Shown here: positions 1-11,274 of the stretch, piece by piece
Numbering within the stretch: the stretch's first letter is position 1
Layout of the letters: each line of letters starts with the position of its first letter
NCBI GenBank assembly: GCA_026874595.1
Contig: CM049311.1
Location: 36,001,176 to 36,065,175, forward strand
Source of the DNA: Sipunculus nudus
Lineage: Eukaryota > Annelida > Sipuncula > Golfingiida > Sipunculidae
Direction: 5' to 3'
Length of the DNA stretch: 64,000 nucleotides
The notes under the pieces: model-generated
What the model was told of the DNA's origin: nothing
Database searches by the model: none
What the model saw: the letters and a program-made list of their open reading frames with translations, nothing else
Translations under genes and position numbers: made by a program

Positions 1-626
1 TCGTTTCACTTTATTTGACATTGTTTGTCAGTATGTAAGACAGGCAGGTAAGACAGAAGGAGAGTAACCAATTCATTAGTATATAACGTTAATCCGGAAA
101 TGTAGGATATCACCAGATTGATTATACGGGGTGGGCAAGGCAGACGTTTCACATGGATGTCGCACGACGTATCAACGTATCTGTATTTGCGATCTGTTCT
201 AGATGTGTTTTGTGTCTAAATATAATATATCCCTTACCAAAAATAGAAGCAGATTGACATGCCGAGGTGATTAACAAATCTAGATGTCTATTTATAAACT
301 GAGGTTCCTACCTTCACCTATACATAAGCGCGTACACATGCACGTATCCGTCCCCTAAACCTAAGACATATCACTTTTTCTCTTTCTTTTTTTTCGGGAC
401 GGGTGGTAATTTGTTTGTTTGTATTTTCTTATGCTTGATTATAAAACTCTATTTTCCTTCCCTGTTACAGCCTGAAAACACTTTAACGTCCCATTGTATT
501 TAATTAGAATTTTGCGATAACTCATACGATCGCTATAGCTATATTGTTCTCTCTGGTATGAGTTTGCGAGCAATATTAAATTACGTTTTATAATTTGCCA
601 AACTCCATTTCATAATTTAATAAATC

Positions 627-628
<2 letters not shown>
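1..628. other. Unannotated AT-rich sequence
   Basis: I see no coding exon, RNA gene or recognisable repeat here. Confidence 0.5.

Positions 629-672
<44 letters not shown>
629..672. repeat. (TA)n microsatellite
   Basis: About 22 uninterrupted TA dinucleotides. Confidence 0.97.
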
Positions 673-676
<4 letters not shown>

Positions 677-1629
677 AACCTCTTTAATGTGGGAACCCTT
701 GGGACTGGGTCAAACTGTCTATTTGATAGAGTTAACACTAAATGGATATCATGAATATCACATAAATCTTAAGTATTTTATATAGAGGAGCCCACTCTTT
801 TGAGGAGCCAACAAGGAGAGGATCCACTATTTATATACGGGTATAACTAGTATAAGGACTTAAGCATTAACGTTAGCTGCAACAACAAAAATTAGGCAAA
901 TTGACGTTACACAACACATGAATGAACAGCAATTTCAGCAAGGGAGGGGTGGGAGTTATTAATTGTTTCGGGCTGGCTTTTTACTGTAAGGCTGTGGGTT
1001 CATTCTCAAATTTTGACCGCCTCATGCGCTAAGATTTCTGGCCAAAGCCTTTATCACAGCTCGCTCCATCCAGGAGTGAATAGGTACTGGTCACGGGCAG
1101 TAGGGGAATGAAAGAGGAATAAACTTCTAGGGTTTATTATTTTACCACCCCCCCTCTTATTCTCTCTCTCTCTCTGTCTGTCTCTCTCTCTCTCGCTGTT
1201 GCACAGTGTAGTGCCCTTTGGAATAAGAATGTCTTTTCATGAATAAGAAGTTCCAAACAGTAAACTGCAGTGATGGAGTGAGGTATGAGGCTAATTAACT
1301 TGAATTTAAACCAAAAACATACTTTTTTAAATATTTTAGTTTCGCAATTAAATCATAATTTGAGAAATCTGTATAACATTTTACAACATCTCATCCAAAT
1401 GATGGAGGTCAAGGTTTTAAGGCAAGCCCGTAACCATTAATAACGGCCACCCCCACCCAACCTCCTGCTAGTAAAAATACAATCGATTTAATCAACAATG
1501 AAAGAAAACAGTGACGCGCCTGCTCGAGACGACTACTAGCATCGCTGTAAAAAGTGAATAATTGAATATTCATCTACTTTCAAGACGTAGTAATGGAATG
1601 ACCTCTCGTGTCAAGATGTCAGGTTTCGC
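673..1629. other. Unannotated sequence with a CT-rich tract
   Basis: No gene is visible. Positions 1156-1195 form an impure CT microsatellite with GTCT interruptions. Confidence 0.5.
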
Positions 1630-1735
1630 TTTTTAGCTCAGCTGACTATAAGTCGTCTGAGCTATAGCGATCACCCTTTGTCCGGCGTCTTTCCAGCCGT
1701 CCGTCCGTTAACAGGGCACAAATCGTAACCGATAG

Positions 1736-3640
1736 ACCTTGAAACTGTTAACTGTACATCCTGGGAGGTCCTAGGTAAATATCCTTTGAAACCCTAAATT
1801 AGGTCATGGTGACCTATAATTTGTGACCTACGGGCTGAAAACATGAGTTGGAGCACCCAGACAGTCAGACGGGGCACAAATTGTATCCATTAGGCCTGAA
1901 ATCCGCTAACCTGACATTTAGAGAGGTCAAAGGCAAATGTCCTTGGAAACCTGAAAATAGGTCACTGTGACCTATATTCTGCGTCCTATAGGGAAAAGAT
2001 GTCATTTGAGCACTCTGAATGTCATATGGGGACAAGTCGTATCCTTCAGGCCTCGAATCTTCTAACACAATATCCTGGGAGTTTCTAGGCAAATCTCCTT
2101 GGAAACCTGGAATTAGGTCACGGTGGCCTATTTTGTGACCTACCGGTCGAAAACATGAGTTTGAGCACCCTGAATGTCAGATGGGCACAAATCGTACCTG
2201 TTTGACCTAGAATCTTCTAACGCAACGTCCTGGGAGGTTCTAAGAAATAACCCTAGAAACTAGAAATTATATCATAGTGACCAACATATTGTGACCTACA
2301 GGCTAAAAACAGGATTGTGAGCACCCAGAAGGTCAGGCAGCGCACACATTGTTTCTGTTTGGCCTAGAATCTTCTGATGTAAAATTCTTAGAAGTCCTGG
2401 CAAATGTCCGTAGAAAACTTAAATTAGGTCACCATGACCTATATTTTGCGAACTATAGGAAAAGAAGTGATATAAGCACCAGGACAGTCAGTCAGGGCAC
2501 ACATTTTATCTATTAGGCCTAGAATCTTCTTATGTACCATTTTGAGACGTCCTTGGCAAATGTCCTTTTAAACTGAAATTAGGTCACCATGACCTATATT
2601 TTGCGACCTAACAGAAAAAAAGATGTCATATGAGCACCTAGACAGTCAGACGGGGGACAAATTGTATCCATTAGGACTAGAATCTTCTAAGATAAAATTC
2701 AAGTATTAGTCAAATGTCCTTGGAAACCTGAAATTAAGTCATGGTAACCTATATATTCTGACCTATGGGCTGAAAAATGGTTTTGAGCACCAAGACAGAC
2801 AAGGCATATATTGTATCAATTAGACCTAGAATCTTTTAACACAACATCCTAGGAGGTTCTAGCAAATCTCCTTGGAAACCTGAAATTAGGTAATGATGAC
2901 CTATATTTTGTGAGATATGGGCTGATTAATGGGTGAAAGCACCCAGACAGTTAGACTAGGCAAACATTGTATATGTTATTAGGCCTAAAGTCTTCTAACA
3001 CGACACCCTGGGAGATTCTAGGCAAATCTCCCTGGAAACCTGAATTTAGGTCGTGGTGACATTTATTTTGTGACCTACAGGCCGAAAACAGAATTTTGAG
3101 CAACCAGAAAGTTAGATAGGGCAGACATTGTATATGTAGGGCCTAGAATTTTTTACTATAACACTCTTAGACGTTCTGGCAAATGTCCTAGGAAAACTGA
3201 AATTTGGTCACCATGACCTATATTTTGCGACCCATAGGAAAAGATGAAATATTAGCAGGCACACAGTGGGCACACGGGACATACGGGGCACAAAATTGTA
3301 TCCATTTGGCTTTGAATCTTCTTTCGCAATCCTGGGAGGTTGTAGGCAAATCTCCTTTGAAACCTGAAATTAGGTCATGGTGACCCACATTCTGCAAGCT
3401 ACTGGCCAGAAGCATAATTTTGAGCAGACAGACATGGCAAAAATTGTATCCATTAGCCCAAGACTCTTCTAACATGACATTCAGGGAAGTCATTGGCAAA
3501 TCTCCTTGGAAACCTGAAATTGGATCTTGGTGCTCTATATTCTGCTAGCTATGGAACAGAAACGTGATTCAAAATCAGCTGAAAAGTCATTTGATATTAA
3601 TATTAGACCCATAAAGTATATGCTATATGTACCTTGTTAA
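1736..3640. repeat. Tandem array, ~156-bp unit, about 12 copies
   Basis: A divergent unit recurs every 152-167 bp. Landmarks are AGGTCANNNTGACCT at 1801, 1959, 2115, (2269), 2426, 2581, 2736, 2888, 3048, 3205, 3372 and a decayed copy near 3522, followed each time by a GAGCACC...CAGTCAG block and a GGCACAAATTGTATCC-like block. The last block resembles the inner end of the terminal inverted repeat, so the array seems to have grown from subterminal sequence. Small ORFs here are incidental. Confidence 0.85.
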
Positions 3641-3867
3641 TCTTCTTTCGGGTGGCTTATTTATAAGAAAAAGCCACATATATGTTATTATGATATGTAA
3701 ATAATTTTCAATTGTTTTTAATGAGTTCAACCAACTAGGGGCCCATGAGCCATGACGCTCAGCTGAATTCAAGGAATGTTGAACAATGAGCAAAATGACT
3801 GCCAGTGCTAAAAAATCATGAATTTTGTGAAGAGTCCTTTGAAATGTCAAGTTTATGAGAAAACTCT

Positions 3868-4400
3868 CCAAGACAGATTGACATGCCAAATTTCAGACCA
3901 ATATTTTGAACCACTCCTAAGATATGAGCAATTTTCACCCAAAGCGCATGTAGGCATGCAGATGGCACCACCAGTCTTCAGTACAAGATGGAGGAATCCA
4001 CAACCGGGAAAGTAAGTGGCACCACCTGTCTGGTTTACGAGAAAATTTTCCAAGATGGATGGACATGCCAAATTTTAAACCAATATCTTGAACCATTCCT
4101 GAGATATGAGCAATTTTCACCAAAAGCAAATATACCGATGGACGCCACGCGAAAACGACTGCAGACGGCGACACCCATCTTGTTTACGAGATGTAGGTTT
4201 GAGGATCTATGAACATGTACAATTTTAACCCAATACATTGAAGAATCACTTATACAAATAGATGGCAAATGCACAGAAGGACACTACGCAAAAAAGTATA
4301 GTAGGTGGCGCCACCAGTCGCAATTATGAGATAGAGAGATCCAAGATCTATAGACATGCATACTTTCAGCACAATACATTGAGCAACTCTTGAGATATGG
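3868..4400. repeat. Degenerate tandem array, ~140-185-bp unit, about 4 copies
   Basis: Copies begin near 3868, 4051, 4203 and 4340 and share GACATGCCAAATTT, ATATGAGCAATTTTCACC and CACCACC blocks. The array is inside the 1630-5494 element. Confidence 0.65.
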
Positions 4401-4559
4401 GCTGTCATCTAAAAGACACCCAGATTTGCACTTCACACAAAGGACTGCTGGTGGTACCACCTGTCTTTGTTAGGCACAACAACATAGGTGAAGGAACAAA
4501 TATGCTGGGTTTCGGAAAGATTGGTCCAAGGGTCTTAGAGGAGTTCTCTGGAAACTAAC

Positions 4560-5377
4560 ACAGAGTTTTTGTATCACAATTTTAATTATTCTGGGGGGTA
4601 TTTACGAGCCCCATAGCACGGAGGATATGGGTAACAGAGAATGTATTTCAAATTTCCATAGAGACCTTTCATGGAACTCCTTTGACGTCAAGTTAGAAGA
4701 TTCAACGTCCAGCAGTTATGACTTGTGCCCTGTTAACAGATGACAGCTGCTTTGAAGGTATCAAAAATAGAGAGAACAAAATCATAAAAATTAGAAAAAT
4801 ACACATGGCGCCACCAGTTTGCAGGAACTGATTAACAATCCATGATCAATATTCAAGCAAAGAATAATGGTGATCAAGGAAGTAATTATTCAGACACTGA
4901 AGCTTTTGTATCAATTTTTTTATTATTCTGGGGGGTAGTTTCAAGACCCATAGCTCAGAGGATATGGGTAACAGAGACCCAATTTCAAGATTCTTAGGAG
5001 ATATTTCATGGACCTCTCAGGATGTGAAGTTTGAAGATTCTAGGTCCAGTGGTTACGATTTGTGCCCTGTTGACAGATGACAGCTTCTTTGAAAGTATCA
5101 AATATGGAGAAAAAAAATTTGTAAACATTAGAAAAAGTACAGGTGGCGCCACCAGTTTGCAGGAACTGATGGAACACTCCATGATCAATATTCATGCAAA
5201 AAATCATGATTGTATTTATTCAGGTACTGAAGTTTTTGTAATAAATTTTTTATTATTCTGGGGGGTACTTTCGAGACGGAGCTCGAGGATATGGATAACA
5301 GAGACATAATTTCAGATTTCCGAGGAGATTTTTCATGGACCTCCTTTGATATAAAGTTAGAAAATCCCAGGTCCAGC
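4560..5377. repeat. Tandem array, ~335-bp unit, about 2.5 copies
   Basis: TTATTCTGGGGGGTA recurs at about 4586, 4921 and 5254. It is followed by GAGGATATGG.TAACAGAGA and by a block ending in TTGTGCCCTGTT, which is the inverted counterpart of the inner TIR sequence. The array is the right-hand part of the TIR element. Confidence 0.8.
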
Positions 5378-5494
5378 GGTTACGATTTTTGCCCTGTTTA
5401 AGGACGGCCGAACGGCCAGACGGCCGGACAGACGGACTACGGACAAAGAGTGATCGTTAGAGCTCAGATGACTTTCAGTCAGCTGAGCTAAAAA

Positions 5495-6333
5495 CAGCAA
5501 ACCACTTTTAAGTGGGCTGATTTCAAACCTTTCGACAACAGGTTGCTATACTCTACCATGTTTCTTTTAAGTTTTTAAAATTAAGATCTTTTAATGAATC
5601 AAATTTGGATTTTGACTTTAAATTAATTTAAATTGAGGGGTGTTTGGTAGGGAAGAGTACTTAAAATAATATTTTAAACTATCTAAATATAACATACCTG
5701 AGGGTTTATTAAAACAATCAACATTATCACATTAATTTATAATTTTTACCATATATCTAGATTTATCATTGGTCTTAGTGGTTTTTTTTGGGGGGGGGGA
5801 TTTATTTTCGATATAATGTTCCTAGATTCAGGATCAAATTGTCGTAAAAGGATCCTGAATAATTTGTCGAATTTCGGAAGCTCTTTATAAACGAACTCTG
5901 GACGTTCTTAATAACTGTCAGAACCTCCGCGTGCCAATATGAAGGTGAAACAACCTTGACCTTAGTGATAACAAATGATAGTACCGGACAGATAAATGAT
6001 TTTGTTTACGTTGCGGTTTGTACTTCGGATTTGAAGCCCCTCCTAGATACGAGTAAACTTGTATCGCTTATCATGACAACCAGTGATCTGGTCAACCGTC
6101 ATTGATGTATTAATTTCAAGCCGCAGATAGCCTTTTTCTTCTGTATTTCTACTGAATCCTGCTTACGTGCACCGAAGGCTGACCAGAATAGAACATTCTT
6201 GGTGATGTAGTGTCACAGAACCCTCGCAGCATTATATGATATGTACAATGAGTATCGAGCTAGACTCGAAAGAAGTAGAAGTCACGAAAGATTATCATCA
6301 CCATATTCTTCCCTGAACACCCCAATACTTTAA
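5495..6333. other. Unannotated sequence
   Basis: No gene or clear repeat is visible. There is a short T/G homopolymer pair near 5782-5799. Confidence 0.4.
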
Positions 6334-7010
6334 AGGGGCCCTTTCACATGCCAGGTATCTTGAATATGGATAAAATATTCTAATTTCCCTAAAAATAGTA
6401 TAATATCTGAAAATATATAATTCTAAAAACGTTTCTTACTCATGTACATAGGTGGAAATAAATTTGCGCTGGGCGCAATCAGTAACGGAAAACATAAACA
6501 TTGCGATCATGGGACCTGCCAAAAATCTTCATAAATCAAGATTTGTCCATTTTCCAACGTGCAGAGGATATCCCACATGTAAATTATGATTAGCAGCAGC
6601 TTTTCCACCCTGATACAAGCTATAGATATCAGAGTAGCAAAACATGAAATAAAGAGATTATAAGGAAAAATATAATTTCATCGGTTTTGACCGCGCCTCT
6701 TTGCATACAACCACATGTTTAATTAAACCTGACCAATTGTTGATATATCTATTTACCTGCCGACAATATCACACAATGAAACAGACATTCAGTAAAGAAA
6801 ATAGGAAAATCAACAAATCTCCCTACATGGGGGCTGTCATTTCGCGTACACACTAAAACCCGGATGTCACAGGCATTTCGTAATTATGGATATACCATAA
6901 GTGCTTTATAAATTGTAACTTTATCATTTGGTCAGATATAAAGGAGTTTTATCGCATGAGTAACACCTTTTTAGCTTACTAATGTTTTGACACTGAAGGG
7001 ACCAACATAC
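6334..7010. mobile_element. Possible MITE-like repeat
   Basis: The segment opens with AAAGGGGCCCTTTCAC and closes with CACTGAAGGGACCAAC, giving a weak imperfect inverted match. No ORF is present. The boundaries are tentative and this could be ordinary intergenic DNA. Confidence 0.25.
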
Positions 7011-7170
7011 GATCAATATTACATACGTCAAAATAAATGTCATAGTTGATCGGATATAACATGTACTGGCAAATGTATTAACAGGTGCAGATTTAGGGGC
7101 GGGCGTCCGCCGCTTTTCTTACCTGGTAATCTTTGAAATAGAACATGCTTTATACCGCTTATGCACCTCA

Positions 7171-7174
<4 letters not shown>

Positions 7175-7222
<48 letters not shown>
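7175..7222. repeat. (AT)n microsatellite
   Basis: Uninterrupted AT run on the left side of the foldback element. It creates spurious Tyr-Ile frames. Confidence 0.97.
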
Positions 7223-7226
<4 letters not shown>

Positions 7227-7536
7227 AATGTACATAGACAGAGGAGAGACATCGGCGCCAACATTTTAATCAATCACATTATGAAGATAACATAAGAACT
7301 GTTGCTAAATTATCTGCAACCCCGTCGCACATAATCCCTATCCCCACAAACCACTGCAAACCACATAGTTGGTAAACGCATTTCAAAAGTCTCATTGCTT
7401 TGATGAAGGCTACAGGGGTAGTATAAAATTAAGCAACAATTCATATGTTATCTTCATAATGTGATTGATTAAAATGTTGGCGCCGATGCCTCTCCACTGT
7501 CTATGTATACTAACTGTTTTGAGCCAACACCCGGAG

Positions 7537-7541
<5 letters not shown>

Positions 7542-7612
<71 letters not shown>
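7542..7612. repeat. (AT)n microsatellite
   Basis: AT run with one TTT interruption, on the right side of the foldback element. Confidence 0.97.
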
Positions 7613-7614
<2 letters not shown>

Positions 7615-7704
7615 CATAAGAAAAGGTTGCGGCAGCTGAAAAGGGTGCGGGGTTCCGGACCGTCCGGATCCCGCCCTGGATCCACTTCTGAACCAGTCAT
7701 TTCA

Positions 7705-8619
7705 TTTGCCACGTGCCAGCTGGCTTTCATTCAGTAACCCATGCGAGACATGCTTGTTTTTATTTGGCAAGAAATTCAGCAGCAATGCAGGGGACTCTTC
7801 CAGTATCTTGAGTAATAACAAATGTTTCCTGCACATGATAGGTGTGTTAGAAAGTAAACAAACGTATCTTACAATTAGTTTGGTATATCAAGTAACAGCT
7901 TAGGCCACAAGGCTTTTTCCAAATGATGAAAATATTTGCACCCTCATCGAGCCTTACATTGCCGTTCTTGGCATCACGAAGCATGGCACTCCGACAGGTC
8001 TGTGGACTATCTTAAGTCAGAGGCGGCAAATGACGCAAGAAACAAATGTAAACGTGTGGGAGGGGATGGGGTAATTTCAGACAAAAAGAAACGGAGGAAC
8101 CAGGAAATCCTTGCGCATGGCTTCTCCTTAATCTCAACCGGATTATCACGAAAGGTCACAAGCAGGCATTACATAGAGTTAGTTCTTCGTATTATTTGTT
8201 GTCAGTCTCCCTGATTAGATCAGCAAGATTAAAGTTTTCTGTATACGTGTTTGGAGTGAGAGGTTTTGAAGGTAGGTTTATAGAAACTCCAAAAATGTAG
8301 GTCATTAAATGTGTGTTGTCAACAATTTCATCATTTCCGCCATCCAAGCTGGATAGGTTTCTCTTACAAGAATTTTTCCTGACTGTTTGTTTGTCACTTT
8401 GTGAGGCCGCCATGGTTTGAAAAACGTGTACGTTGTGGGAGGCGATGTAGAGCTTGAACGTAGTTTGTGATATAATGAAGTCTCGATGCCAAAATCCAAT
8501 ACAAAAATATCGATGGTTTTCACATAAGTTTTGAGAAAAATATTTTTATGAGGAAAATCAGACTTTATTAGGAATTAAATATTTTTTTCTTAATCTTGTT
8601 ATAACAAACCGTTTCTAAT
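7705..8619. other. Unannotated sequence with short open frames
   Basis: A minus-strand frame beginning with ATG at about 8413 (MAASQSDKQTVRKNS...) has the Ser/Lys-rich look of a LINE ORF1 start. It is only 73 codons and I cannot place it in a family. A plus-strand frame at 7936-8214 is also unrecognised. Neither is called as a gene. Confidence 0.3.
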
Positions 8620-9783
8620 GCTGGCTAAACTAGCTACTATGCCCATGTTCTCTACCAAGTGGTATAATTTCCGATGATTGGAAAACTGCGAAGATCGTTC
8701 TTATTTTCAAGGGGCTCGGGTACGAAGAGTGACCCCAATAATAATCGACCAATATCTATATGGCCATATACCTAAGATATTGGAATCATTCGTCAAACAT
8801 AACTTAATTTCTTTATTAATAAAAAAATAAACATTCTCATATAAACAAGTAACTTATCTCTCAAATATACCTGCGCCTCTAGCACTGCACATAGTAGTTG
8901 ATGAATGTTTAACAAACATGAACAAACTTTAAATTACTGCAGCCTGATTCATGGACATAAGACTAGGATTTTATAGCCTCAATCATACAATGCTATTGAG
9001 CAGATTGATACAATACGGCATCATAGATACTGAACTTATTTGGTTTAAAAAAAAGGATTTATCCAACAAGAGGCAATTAGAATGTGTGAATAGCGAACTC
9101 CCTAAAGAGTGTGTTTTGATTAACGGAACCCCTTAAGGCACAGTTCTAGGTCCGGTTTTATTCCTTTTTTATATCAACAACTCGCCTAAAATTCAAATGA
9201 AAAGTGTATCATATATGCTGATGACATCTGAATATAAACTTTCTAAGATTCATCCACTGAAGCCTGTTACAGCCTTCAGAAACGCATTGACATTGCTCTT
9301 GAGTATTAACATAATCACCAACTTTGTATAAACCCTATAAAATCCATGGTTATTTTATTCGGCAAACCCGATCGACCAATTAAGAGATTATTAAAATACA
9401 TCCTGTCCATAGACCTTAATCATTTGGTATAATCAATGACTCTACATGGAAAGAGGATCTAAGCGATTTATTATGCGCAAAATTAAAATGCAATTTAGGA
9501 CTACTCTTTTGCCTCAGTAGGATATTACCAACCACTATAGTCTGAATTCCGTATATGATGCCCTTTTTCAAAGTCATATAGATTTCTGCATATCTGTTTA
9601 GGGCAATTGTTTTAAATTTCATTTCAATAGAGTTCAAACCTTTCAGAACAGAGCGCGCGTTTGTACCAAACATTATGACAACAACACATCATCTGCGTCA
9701 TTAATTAAACATTTTGAACAAAGGAATCGATATTTTATGTGTTCAGTTATCTATAAATGTATGTCTGTTACGACTTTGTGTAC
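8620..9783 (+). pseudogene. Decayed LINE reverse transcriptase (CR1/Jockey-like)
   Basis: Translated pieces in several frames give successive RT blocks. These are a frame-broken NYRPIS-like block and KILESFVKH around 8735-8800; a finger region with SLNHTMLLSRLIQYGI near 8975; then NGTP-stop-GTVLGPVLF near 9122-9165, where the consensus has a PQG motif; and the catalytic YADD box at 9214-9225. The thumb follows with INPIKSMVILFGK and, further on, DALFQSHIDFCIS and QNRARVCTKHYD near 9560-9680. Many frameshifts and stops make it non-functional. The order of motifs is that of non-LTR retrotransposons, whose RT nicks and reverse transcribes at the target. The exact clade is uncertain. Confidence 0.85.
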
Positions 9784-9818
9784 ATTTTTAAAAATCTTTA
9801 ACACTGTATACTAAAATA

Positions 9819-9975
9819 TTGTTACGAAGACAAATTGCTCGGGGGAAGATATCGGACTCTTCCGGAATTCGAACCAATGTCGGTGGCGCACATGTCCGGC
9901 GCTCCAACCGCTTCGCCACAAAAGCAAGAAATACTGGCGAGACAGTTCGGTCCGCTTTTATGTCACCCAGTAACA
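9819..9975 (-). mobile_element. 157-bp TG...CA element with tRNA-like Pol III boxes
   Basis: The element starts TGTTAC and ends GTAACA, an inverted hexamer, and is flanked by ATAT on both sides, a probable 4-bp target duplication. Read on the minus strand it contains TGGCGAAGCGGTT (9906-9918, box A-like) and GGTTCGAATTC (9865-9875, box B-like) about 30 nt apart, the spacing of a tRNA gene. It interrupts the LINE, whose 3' end resumes afterwards. It could be a tRNA-derived SINE, or a very short solo LTR/TRIM-type element carrying an internal Pol III promoter. Its terminal hexamers are identical to those of the gypsy LTR in this window. Confidence 0.65.
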
Positions 9976-10141
9976 ATATGTATTCGATATAGCATTATGT
10001 CATGTCTGTTCTGCAATATATATATTTATTCATTTTATGTGTTACTTACTTTACCCAGGACCCTATTGAAAAAAAAGATGAGCTGTATAGGCTAACCCGA
10101 TAAAACATGTATGGAAATAAAAATAAAATAAAATAAATAAA
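9976..10141 (+). mobile_element. 3' end of the LINE after the nested insertion
   Basis: The segment ends in GACCCTATTG, GATGAGCTGTATAGGCTA and an A-rich tail of AAATAAAAT units, the layout of a CR1/Jockey-type LINE 3' terminus. It belongs with the RT remnant at 8620-9783. The 157-bp element was inserted between them. Confidence 0.65.
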
Positions 10142-10144
10142 GGA

Positions 10145-10420
10145 ATTCCATTCTGGTTTCGGACACGGTGTCATGGGGGGAAACATACGATTATCGTCAC
10201 GACTCAGTGTGTCGTACCTGTCGAGCCCCGGAAAGGCGCAGTCGTTTGTGAATGAACTTCGAAAGGGGGGGGGGGGGGGGGGGTGGGGTCGGGGAGTACA
10301 AACTCCCCATTAAGCTAGCAGGACGACCGCGAAAAATCTCACCACTCCACGGATGGAATTCGCACTCAAGAACTGCCGGCCTTCAGCCCTGTGCTCAGTC
10401 TCCTAGGCCTCGTAATTAAA
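10145..10420 (-). mobile_element. tRNA-derived SINE, truncated and diverged copy
   Basis: This aligns by eye with the complete SINE at 54206-54605. It has CCATTCTGGTTTCGGAC at its 3' side, a middle block with CGAGCCCCGGAAAGGCGCA, GACCGCGAAAAATCTCACC, and a tRNA-like head ending near TCCTAGGCC. A 19-base G run (10265-10283) lies inside it. Box B is mutated, so it is presumably transcriptionally dead. Confidence 0.65.
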
Positions 10421-10915
10421 TCAGTTACAATATATGAGAATGGAAGGTAATTTAAAAAGTATACCCGATAAAATAACATTTACAGAGACTTCGTCATTTC
10501 TAGCTTTTGGCGGAATTTACTTTTTCAACTTTCTGATAACAGCTTATGAGTGACGTAAGTTACTTATTAATTCCCCGACCTTATAGGATCACTAAAAACA
10601 AAGGCCATGAAGGAAGTGTGTCTTTTCCCAAGGATATTCGATAACCACGTATATAAAATAAAAATTATACGTGGAGTGAAGGACGTTTCAGTGTATGAAT
10701 AAAAATATATATATGAATTGCGTGATCGAAATCTAAGGGCTGGCCCATGTTCTATTAACCCCTTTTACAAGATTTTTGTCTTAGTTTTATTTTCCTTGTT
10801 TTTCTTCCAAATATGTACTTTTCCTAGGTTTTTGTTTTTCCTTATAATATGCAATAATTTGCATTGCTGCGAAGTGTGTTTGTTTAATATTTTAATCCGC
10901 CGTTGTGTCTTAATG

Positions 10916-10946
<31 letters not shown>

Positions 10947-11270
10947 TTTACCTTTTTATTTGATATGCCTTTATATTTCGGTCTATCACTCTCGTGAACG
11001 CACTGCCGTATTGTAAGTTGCATGTCAATTATATACGTTCATGTTTAATATCACATCTTGTTGTATGATTTTATCTTCTAAGGCCTCTTTCCTGATAGAG
11101 TTCCATCGTATTATAAATGATTTATCATAGTATAAATTGTATTATTCAACAGGGCCCTAATATTTGACAGATCAAACAATTCTGTCTAAATGACCCGGTA
11201 TAAACGTGGTTGACAAAATAAATTAATAAATAATAAACTATTTGGAAAACGATGTTATTTCAACATCTTT
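10421..11270. other. Unannotated sequence with TA microsatellite
   Basis: No gene is visible. The TA run at 10916-10943 is the only clear feature. Confidence 0.5.
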
Positions 11271-11274
11271 AAAC

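Larger units (their letters stand above)
1630..5494. mobile_element. 3.9-kb non-autonomous element with long terminal inverted repeats
   Basis: The first 18 bases (TTTTTAGCTCAGCTGACT) are exactly the reverse complement of the last 18 (5477-5494). Inverted similarity with small differences runs inward about 105-115 bp on each side (1630-1735 and 5378-5494), including CTTTGTCCG and the inner CAGGGCA...ATCGTAACC. The ends also contain a short subterminal palindrome. The interior has no transposase or other credible ORF; it is filled by three different tandem arrays. I found no clear target-site duplication. A non-autonomous TIR DNA transposon is the best reading. The superfamily is not determined. 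Confidence 0.8.
7084..7704. mobile_element. Foldback/MITE-like element with nested inverted arms
   Basis: Arms at 7224-7307 and 7431-7514 (84 bp each) are inverted copies with about eight mismatches, including GGCGCCAACATTTTAATC and ATTATGAAGATAACAT. Each arm is followed outward by a TA microsatellite (7175-7222 and 7542-7612). Beyond these, GC-rich ends (GGGGCGGGCGTCCG on the left, the inverted CCGGATCCCGCCCTGGATCC on the right) look like an outer, more diverged inverted repeat. No transposase is present. Confidence 0.65.

Noticed and set aside
1865-5309. Several 60-93-codon frames
   Set aside because: They fall inside the divergent tandem units of the TIR element and are not conserved from unit to unit.
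7040-7737. Open frames of 77-106 codons with Tyr-Ile repeats on both strands
   Set aside because: They run through TA microsatellites and foldback arms; the open frame is produced by the dinucleotide repeat.
9859-9925. A functional tRNA gene on the minus strand
   Set aside because: The A and B boxes are present but the acceptor ends do not pair convincingly, and the segment is inside a TG...CA element inserted in a LINE.
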